DNA from: Clytia hemisphaerica
Taxonomy: Eukaryota; Cnidaria; Hydrozoa; Leptothecata; Clytiidae
Assembly: GCA_902728285.1 (NCBI GenBank)
Contig: CACVBU010000904.1
Coordinates: 62,001-126,000 of the forward strand
DNA length: 64,000 nucleotides
Reading direction: 5' to 3'
Both the position numbers and the translations under genes were made by a program. The notes beneath the pieces were generated by a model. It was not told the origin of the DNA and ran no database searches. It was given only the letters and a program-made list of their open reading frames with translations. Each line of letters begins with the position of its first letter. Position 1 is the first letter of the stretch. This document shows, one piece after another, positions 59,501 to 64,000 of this stretch.

Positions 59501-59610
59501 AACTTTTTTTTGACAACAATCTCTAAAAATAAAACATTCTGTCTCTTTACCTTCTTTTTTGCAGAGGCCAGCTTCTGCTGCCTGGAGAGCTCGGACATCT
59601 TATCGACCAT
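37560..59610 (-). CDS. GOLGA2: Golgin GM130 (GOLGA2), 21 coding exons
   Basis: Exons in transcript order: 59610-59551, 55603-55547, 53392-53364, 53037-52992, 52379-52215, 51816-51769, 51454-51083, 50290-50232, 50087-49958, 46299-46234, 45579-45472, 45276-45189, 44974-44616, 43931-43818, 41840-41757, 41142-40969, 40677-40602, 40161-39983, 39196-38870, 38544-38335, 37973-37560. All junctions are GT-AG and every phase joins, giving about 1,054 residues (human GM130 is close to 1,000). GM130 is a coiled-coil tether of the cis-Golgi: its basic N-terminus binds p115 and its C-terminus binds the PDZ-like domains of GRASP65. Diagnostic blocks are HIQTIGILVSEKSELQ (exon 7), SRALQQNKKLKEQLVELE (exon 13) and ETETIGEYITLYQTQR (exon 20). 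Introns are large and full of transposons. An additional or alternative small exon cannot be excluded. Confidence 0.93.
38335..38544 (-). CDS. GOLGA2: GM130 exon 20 (GM130 signature)
   Basis: 70 codons containing LESETETIGEYITLYQTQRQ, nearly identical in pattern to the vertebrate segment (GETDTIGEYIALYQSQR). This is the single best identifier of the gene. Confidence 0.95.
39628..39892. mobile_element. MITE with GGCTATTCCAGAAATAGTCT ends
   Basis: Inverted ends GGCTATTCCAGAAA / TTTTCTGGAATAGCC, with CTATGTTGAGGA pairing with TCCTCGACATAG further in. The interior repeats ATCCAGGGTGGTC. Lies in a GM130 intron. Confidence 0.7.
39983..40161 (-). CDS. GOLGA2: GM130 exon 18 (acidic linker)
   Basis: Encodes an acidic, proline-containing stretch (SSSEEEGDEPAELPSLPPP, then DDDETSTEDSMDDMG) in the same place as the Glu-rich linker of vertebrate GM130. 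Confidence 0.9.
40228..40397. mobile_element. Foldback MITE, TAGACC family, copy 2
   Basis: TAGACCTTATCAGAGTTTTTGAT on the left (20+ bp) pairs with ATCAAAAACCCCGATAAGATCTA on the right; GATGCATTGTGG and CCACAATGCATC pair further in. TA on the left. Confidence 0.75.
42285..42446. repeat. Dispersed repeat, copy 2
   Basis: Reverse-complement match of 13499-13679. Lies in a GM130 intron, just before a GC-rich hairpin ACCCGGCGTCGCACGCCGGTT (about 42480). Confidence 0.6.
43960..44059. mobile_element. pogo-like MITE, 100 bp
   Basis: CAGTGAACTCTCGCTATTTC at the left pairs with GAATTAGAGAGAGTCAACTG at the right; TA on both sides (43958-43959, 44060-44061). Confidence 0.78.
44616..44974 (-). CDS. GOLGA2: GM130 exon 13 (conserved coiled coil)
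   Basis: A Pro/Ala-rich start, then a coiled coil ending in TLSRALQQNKKLKEQLVELE and GFVKM, which corresponds to the human ISRALSQNRELKEQLAELQ region. Phases 1 to 0 fit the neighbours. Confidence 0.93.
45660..45841. mobile_element. MITE with CACCTTTTCGACCG ends, TA target
   Basis: CACCTTTTCGACCGGAG and the complement of CTACGGTCTAAAAGGTG match with few differences; TA on both sides (45658-45659, 45842-45843). Confidence 0.75.
46800..46868. mobile_element. pogo-like MITE, 69 bp
   Basis: CAGTAGAGTCTCTTTAACTC pairs with GAGTTATGGAGACTGCATTG; TA on both sides. Related in its ends to 43960-44059 and 53461-53637. Confidence 0.7.
46891..47006. mobile_element. TAGACC-family MITE, copy 3 (shorter)
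   Basis: Shares TAGACCTTATCGGAGT, CTCGAGGAATTCCTAAGA and AACAATCCCACAATGCATCG with 40228-40397 but has lost part of the left arm. Confidence 0.65.
47428..49471 (+). pseudogene. Class A GPCR, broken by a LINE insertion
   Basis: Plus strand, inside a GM130 intron. 47428-47500 encodes a short start and a hydrophobic helix like TM1 (IAMLVIGVLIVILNII). After the LINE, 49026-49471 encodes TM5 (ISILVYLTLLTLMLVYLKIW), a basic loop, TM6 (AIVYAFAVCWLPFTVFTTVF) and TM7 with NPLLY in place of NPxxY. The CWLP and NPxxY-like motifs place it in the rhodopsin class, most like peptide receptors. TM2-TM4 are absent. A short frame after the stop (49497) may be a frameshifted C-tail. Confidence 0.75.
47501..49025 (-). 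mobile_element. 5'-truncated LINE with 59-nt poly(A)
   Basis: Minus strand. A frame of 414 codons (49027-47783) starts at the RT active-site region (AKIFADDTSLF) and runs through the thumb (LGLILDSKLSF, SYIRPHLDYGDIIYD) to a C-terminal CACRTNSIENSQHFLLHC finger and a stop. This is the non-LTR RT pattern of Jockey/CR1/I-like LINEs. It is followed by a 3' tail and a pure run of 59 A (T on the plus strand, 47501-47559). The intact frame and long tail point to a recent insertion. No clear target duplication was found. Confidence 0.88.
51083..51454 (-). CDS. GOLGA2: GM130 exon 7 (first conserved coiled coil)
   Basis: 124 codons in phase 0. Contains EVHIQTIGILVSEKSELQSS, among the most conserved GM130 segments, followed by a regular heptad coiled coil. 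Confidence 0.94.
52215..52379 (-). CDS. GOLGA2: GM130 exon 5 (Asn/Ser/Thr-rich linker)
   Basis: 55 codons, low-complexity linker with NTNTNN and FSPLNNSNND, between the N-terminus and the first coiled coil. Such linkers carry phosphorylation sites in GM130 of other animals (family knowledge); no specific site can be assigned here. Confidence 0.85.
53461..53637. mobile_element. pogo-like MITE, 177 bp
   Basis: CAGTGGAGTCTCCTTAGCTC and the complement of AGATAGAGAGACTTCACTG match; TA on both sides (53459-53460, 53638-53639). GAGTTAAGGAGACAT and GTTATGGAG motifs repeat inside. Confidence 0.8.
53676..54847. mobile_element. 1.2 kb foldback with 380-bp arms
   Basis: Arms 53676-54058 and 54470-54847 are inverted copies at high identity (for example AAGTGCACTTTTGATAAATC and its complement); the loop is about 410 bp. 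In GM130 intron 2. No coding frame beyond AT-rich noise. Confidence 0.82.
54908..54985 (+). other. tRNA-like segment, possible SINE head
   Basis: AGCTCAATGGTAGAGCA matches a Pol III A box/D-arm, and GTGAGTTTGAGTCTTGC about 50 bp on is a degenerate B box/T-arm. The anticodon arm is abnormal (ATGCC/GGCAT around 13 nt), so this is not a working tRNA; it could be a tRNA-derived SINE or pseudogene. Confidence 0.35.
55547..55603 (-). CDS. GOLGA2: GM130 exon 2
   Basis: 19 codons, LKKFQQAKSPATPQENGNL, completing the basic N-terminal motif (KKKLKKFQQ). Acceptor TTCTTAG, donor TTTG|GTAGGT. Confidence 0.85.
57645..58016. mobile_element. Harbinger-like element 1, GGCCAAGATCAC ends
   Basis: Ends GGCCAAGATCACAAATAACT / complement, TTA on both sides (57642-57644, 58017-58019). 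Internal GACCGACC repeats and CAAGTTATTTG. In GM130 intron 1. Confidence 0.8.
58069..59165. mobile_element. Harbinger-like element 2, GGCGGCAATCAC ends, 1.1 kb
   Basis: Ends GGCGGCAATCACAAATATCT / complement over about 32 bp; TAA on both sides (58066-58068, 59166-59168). It shares internal TCGGTCGGTCGG repeats with the neighbour at 57645. It contains a GC- and CpG-rich patch at 58440-58620 unlike its surroundings. No transposase frame is visible. Confidence 0.78.
59270..59386. mobile_element. TAGACC-family MITE, copy 4 (diverged)
   Basis: Starts TAGACCTTTTTTCAAAGAG as in copy 1; the right end (CTTTGAAAGTTTTTTATTCTA) pairs with it only loosely. Boundaries uncertain. Confidence 0.5.
59551..59610 (-). 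CDS. GOLGA2: GM130 exon 1 (p115-binding N-terminus)
   Basis: Encodes MVDKMSELSRQQKLASAKKK in 20 codons, donor AAG|GTAAAG. Human GM130 begins with a similar short, lysine-ended segment. Either the first ATG or the second (59598, MSELS) could be used; the second aligns better with other GM130 proteins. Confidence 0.88.
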
Positions 59611-61550
59611 TTGCTTGATAAATTAAAATTACTTCGACAGATACCTCATTGCCAGATTGCCTAAAATTAAATTTCAGTGATCTTTGAAATTTTTTTTGGA
59701 TTTGTTTTCGTTCGAGTCCGCCATATTACCTCAACACGAAACTCGTTCCAAGCCCCGTGGGAAAATTCCATGAAAAACGTTCTGTGTTTTATACACCAAA
59801 ACTCCATGAAAAATTTCACTTTCACTTTCGATTTAAAAGTTTCTAGACTTCAAGCAGAAAAGTCAAAAAGTCGCTTTGCCTGCACCTGCAACATCAGACA
59901 TCAATCACTGGGAGCAGCTCCCATTCTATTCACTATCCTGACTTTCTGTGTCTCTTACATTTTGTTACTTTTTTTATATGCTTTTCAATATCTGTGTTCA
60001 CTAGTCTCACTATACTAGGTATGTAGCAAGTACTAGGAATTTTTTTCTGAGCGTTATATAATAACTTCATGCCATTATACTTACTTACCTGTTAGAAAAC
60101 TCAACCAGACTCAACAGCTCATTAAAAGACTATATGTATGCTTTGACTAACTATTCTTCCTTTTCGATCTTCTGACTGGAAAATAGTATTTTGAGTGTCT
60201 TACAGAATTCAAATGTTATGATTTCCATGCGATGCAGCCATGGATTTTAAAATGGCAGATGAAAAATTAATGACAAATGACAGCTGATGCAAATTTATGT
60301 TAAGAAAGGAGGTTTTCTCTGGCTGAAAACTTGTTCTTTAAAAATGAGAATACCTTGGAAACTACAAAAGAACATTATGTCTTTTATTCTGGCCATGGAA
60401 TAATTTTTGATGCAAATTTTCATTTGTATTTTGAATTAGATAGACTTTCTTTTGGTGACATACAGGTGATACAGGGAGTCTGTCAAACAATGTTTTGAGA
60501 AATAGAAAAGTGCTTTTGTGGTATGATGTTTATTTTGTCATTCAGGGAAGTTCTCTTTTTCATCTGAAAAAAAGAAACCCCATTAGAATGTCTATAAAAA
60601 TCCTCATTTGGAAAGAAGACATTTTTTGTCCTAATGTAAGGAGAGCTTCATGCAAATAGGTTGCACTGAATAGTGAATAGCCGTGTCCTCAGGAATGGCC
60701 GAATAGGTAGCACAGTTGTGTTCTAAGTTTTTTCTCGTCATTGTTTTGATGCTGGAATTTTTTATCATTAACATGAAAATGACATTGTGACCAAAGAAAA
60801 GGTGTTTTTAAAACCAGCCGAACGAAAAGATTCTAATGATAATTCAGATATATAAAACAAGCTTTTTAAATACAATCAACAATCTAAACAATTAAAATAA
60901 ATCAGGACAGGACTAATATATCAAGACATTGAAAGTGGGGGAGAAATGAAATTGATTTCAGTTTATAGCCCCTCAAATTCAAAAGTAATGTTATTCCTTT
61001 CTTCATTACAATGAAATTTTTAAGACACTTAGATATTGTTTTAAACTTTTAAACAATAAGTTTATGTTTTGTGAAATCAACTACACTAAACCTATCAAGA
61101 TTTTATAGGTTTCATTTTTGCAGAAATAATTTTCTTTTTCATTTTGTTGTAACATTAAAATTGAGAACCTTTCCTCTTTCCCATGAACAAGCTTGATTAT
61201 TTAAAAGTTGATGAATCGAGCACACCTAGTATACCAAAATACAGTGTTCAATTGATTCAATCATCAATTCTGGTTGGTTGAGATTTGTCTTGGAAATATA
61301 ATGCTTAAAAACTTAGTCACAAAAAAGTGGGCAACTACCTGATGCGCCACAAAAAAGTTTCTCCCTTTAAAGTTCTGTAAGAAATTGTTTATTTCAATTG
61401 AGAATAACTTGATCTAATGAGTGGATTTAATAAATGACCTATCAAAACTTTTTTCTTTCTTCTTTCCAATGAATTGTGTTTCTGTAATTTTCAGACCTTG
61501 AGAAAATCAACTTTAATGAGAGAAACTTTTTTGTGGCATACTTTGCATGG
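59611..61550. other. Divergent intergenic region GM130 / SUGCT
   Basis: GM130 starts leftward at 59610 and SUGCT rightward at or before 62531. A YY1-like site (CCGCCATATT) lies at 59718-59727. A plus-strand open frame at 59677-60018 ends exactly at a good donor (AG|GTATGT), which could mark a 5' UTR exon of SUGCT. Otherwise AT-rich with no gene. Confidence 0.45.
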
Positions 61551-62115
61551 TAGCCTGGGAATCCAAGCGTTAAACTTTTTTCACAGTCTAGTTTATGATA
61601 TTTTTGCTGCTGGTTTAACGCTTGGTGCAGGTAACTCGCCTGCAGGGAGATTTTTCCCTGCAATGCAGGTTCGGCCTGATTGGCCAGCTTTTGACGTATT
61701 ACTTAGCAGTACTTTCGCGCGCATTTTGATATTTTCGATGCGCACGCATAATTTATGGAAAAAGCTGACTCTGCAGAAAAAAGGAAAACAAATGAAAATG
61801 AAAACATAGACTCATTTCAAAACAAAATGGCTGTTGGCTGGAAGTCTAAATACATGTGGCTGATGTTTTGATGTAGTTTTTAGTAGTTTTGAAAGTCTTT
61901 AGAGCTTGTGAAAGAGATTTTATGGTAAGTTGATTATGTGCAGATGCCTGGGTTTCCAAAGTTAAGAAAGTCTGTCAACAAGGGTTCATACACAGACTGT
62001 TTATAACATTCTGTGTCAGACTAATCTACCTGCACCAAGCTCTATAATTTTAGAACTTTGTGAGGTGAGGTATTTTTTGTTTTTTCTAAAATTATGAGCT
62101 TGGATTCCCAGGCTA
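61551..62115. mobile_element. 9-bp-TSD DNA transposon (TAGCCTGGGAATCC family), short copy
   Basis: Termini TAGCCTGGGAATCCAAGC / GCTTGGATTCCCAGGCTA; flanks TTTGCATGG and TCTGCATGG (8 of 9 match). Collinear, in reverse, with both ends of 1393-4320 and lacking that copy's foldback and ORF1-like gene. Confidence 0.85.
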
Positions 62116-62530
62116 TCTGCATGGTAGCCTGTTTTTGACTTTCAGTTTAAATAAAATAAATCAGAAGTTGCTTGTAAAGGAACCATCTGATTCTCTGATA
62201 TGCAGATAGATAAGGTGACTTGCATTTTATAAGAGTTAAAAGGAGCACTAAATATGAGTGGTCAGGGGGTAAATAAATCATACTTTTGGGTATCCTCATG
62301 GCAAAACATTTCCATCATTATTTTATTCATCTATTTGGAGGCTGTTTTCAACAAGAATTAAGTGTTGCAATTGTATTGGATTGGACATTTTACAAGACAA
62401 AAAACTAGTTGTGCATGGTAAACACAGAGTAAAGCCCTTAAAAATTGTTCTTTTAAAATATAAAGATTAGGGAATCAGCTTGTGTTTAAAAAAGAATAGG
62501 TCGTTTAGGTAGATGAAATAAAGACTTCAG

Positions 62531-63803
62531 CATGAAAGGCCCCCTAGCAGGAATAAGGATTTGCGATATGACCAGGTAATAATTTTTTCATCTTTTGGCT
62601 TATGTAGATTTCTTTGTGATGTTTTATCTTGTAAAAGCACCTGTTATTGGCTAAATTAATTCAGCAAAAAGTAAAGGTATTTGACCTGGCTTTCTAGTAT
62701 TTATAATTTTGAAAGTTTTATTATAATTTTCAACTTATTTTTATTCTTTTTTTTCAAATTTTCAGAGTTCTTGCAGGGCCTTATTGCACAATGGTTTTGG
62801 CTGATATGGGTGCCGAAGTTATCAAAATTGAGAAGCCAGGTTGAGAATTGGAGGAAAAAAATATTATTTTAAAAACTCTCTTAGTCCCACGCAAATTTTT
62901 GAAAACAGATTTTTTATGGTCGCATTTGCATGTTTCTAGAAGGTTGAGCAACCCTATAGCGGCAATTGTTTTGAAATTATCTAAATTCTATGAGAAAAAA
63001 GAGCCAATTGAAAAAACGAAATAAAATTTTCGAATTTTTCAAGTTTCATGATCTTCAATTTCGACACTTTTTCAAAGTATAACTTTTGAAAATTGGCCAG
63101 TTAAGAATTGTAATACTAATCACTAAAATTGTGTACAACACAGCGTTTTTTTGTGATACAGATGATTCATAATTGTTTTCAGGTAGCGGTGATGATACTA
63201 GAAAATGGGGACCACCTTTCATCAATGGCCATTCATATTATTTCCTTTCGATAAATCGAAATAAAAAGGTAGATTCTTTAATATGCGAGGATCTCTAATT
63301 TTTAACTGCAAAAGTATATAACTTTCAATACCCAGTTTATACACCTATCAACTCTTAGCAGCAGGGTCCTCTTTTTAGAGGAGGGGTGATGAATTTACAG
63401 TGAACAATTCAAACCCACCGCCAATACTCTAGAGGCATTTGCAGTAGAGTACAAACTGTTTTGGGCATACGAATAACTTAACTATATTGGCATCTTACAT
63501 TTTTCACAAGAGCACTAATACACGTGTTTTCCATACCGTCTTTGAGAAGAATTTTCCTTCTATTTTTTTAGTTTTGTTACGATTCTCCACAAAAGCGTTA
63601 AGGGTTGATAGCTGTATTAAATGAAATCATAAATCCATCTGGAAAGTAAAGAATAACTTTAAAAAACTTTGGAACAGATTTCATATCGACAAAATCACCA
63701 AAAATCTTTCGGTTTTATTGGATAACATTTACTATAACCGTTTTGGTTCTAGAGTCTTGCTGTTGATGTGGCAACAAAATCTGGAAGAAAAATCATCTAT
63801 GAG
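62531..63803 (+). CDS. SUGCT: Class III CoA-transferase, SUGCT-like, partial (first 4 exons seen)
   Basis: Exons 62531-62575, 62766-62839, 63183-63268 and 63753-63803, all GT-AG and in frame (AG|A, G|GT). The protein reads [55 protein letters not shown], then [20 protein letters not shown]. This is the N-terminal CoA-binding part of the CaiB/BaiF family; GDDTRxWGPPF and NRNKKS match succinyl-CoA:glutarate CoA-transferase (C7orf10), a mitochondrial enzyme of lysine/tryptophan breakdown. The rest, including the catalytic Asp, lies beyond the window. The ATG at 62532 may be the start, or exon 62531-62575 may follow an unseen exon with a transit peptide; the acceptor there is weak. Confidence 0.85.
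62766..62839 (+). CDS. SUGCT: SUGCT exon with [20 protein letters not shown]
   Basis: Acceptor TTTTCAG, donor CCAG|GTTGAG. Encodes the family's most conserved N-terminal strand-loop-helix. The intron to the next exon is 343 bp. Confidence 0.9.
63183..63268 (+). CDS. SUGCT: SUGCT exon with [11 protein letters not shown]
   Basis: Acceptor TTTTCAG, donor AAAG|GTAGAT. Encodes [20 protein letters not shown] and LSINRNKK, distinguishing SUGCT from AMACR-type relatives. Confidence 0.9.
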
Positions 63804-64000
63804 GTGAGTCATATTCTTACATCATTTATAAACAGATTTCAGAAAAACGAATTTCACAGTCTTTACAAACTATAATAATCTGATATTTTTGAAATTTTTG
63901 ATTGAACAAGGAAAAAGAGCACCATCTTAATTATTCATTTTTTCTGACATGCCTTTAGACTTTGTACATGCTTAAGATTTCTGCATCAGAAATTATGAAA

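Noticed and set aside
59677-60018. 113-codon frame upstream of SUGCT as a mitochondrial leader exon
   Set aside because: In the frame that would join exon 62531 a stop lies just before the donor, so it cannot code for the leader; kept only as a possible UTR exon.

Overview
This is a window of animal nuclear DNA, AT-rich and dense in mobile elements. The protein genes have many short exons with consensus GT-AG introns, and three can be assigned by reading conserved exons: POLR1F (RNA polymerase I subunit RPA43, + strand, 97-6758), GOLGA2/GM130 (cis-Golgi matrix protein, - strand, 37560-59610, 21 coding exons whose phases all join) and the 5' part of a class III CoA-transferase most like SUGCT (+ strand, from 62531, running off the right end). 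The mixture (ancient animal genes, many MITEs, LINEs, a tyrosine-recombinase element, poly-G/poly-C insertions) fits an invertebrate. I cannot name the species. No bacterial-style operons, rRNA or CRISPR are present.

Layout. 1-7 kb: POLR1F, with a 5.5 kb first intron holding a stack of nested transposons. 7.8-18.6 kb: a gene-free nest of one repeat family (a second copy lies at 34.1-36.4 kb), invaded by foldback, pogo-like and TTAA-type elements; the second copy supplies empty sites for some of them. 19.0-22.5 kb: a young element with two 850-bp direct repeats around an ORF made of about 28 heptapeptide repeats and a second serine-rich repeat array. 22.5-25.2 kb: MITEs and poly-G insertions. 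25.2-33.8 kb: a LINE fragment with a restriction-like endonuclease end, split by a 7.77 kb element with the split-direct-repeat layout of Ngaro/PAT-type tyrosine-recombinase retrotransposons and a conspicuous array of small hairpins. 36.4-59.6 kb: GM130, whose introns hold MITEs, a 1.2 kb foldback and a wrecked GPCR gene hit by a LINE with a 59-nt poly(A). 59.6-62.5 kb: the divergent intergenic region between GM130 and SUGCT, containing a short copy of the transposon family found in POLR1F intron 1.

The three cellular genes are functionally unrelated (rRNA synthesis, Golgi structure, mitochondrial glutarate metabolism). GM130 and SUGCT lie head to head. Most of the remaining sequence is explained by transposons, many with visible terminal inverted repeats and target-site duplications. 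The best candidates for undescribed biology are the hairpin-rich split-repeat element, the LTR-like heptapeptide-repeat element, a 9-bp-TSD DNA transposon carrying a LINE ORF1-like gene, and foldback elements whose arms are built of short tandem repeats.
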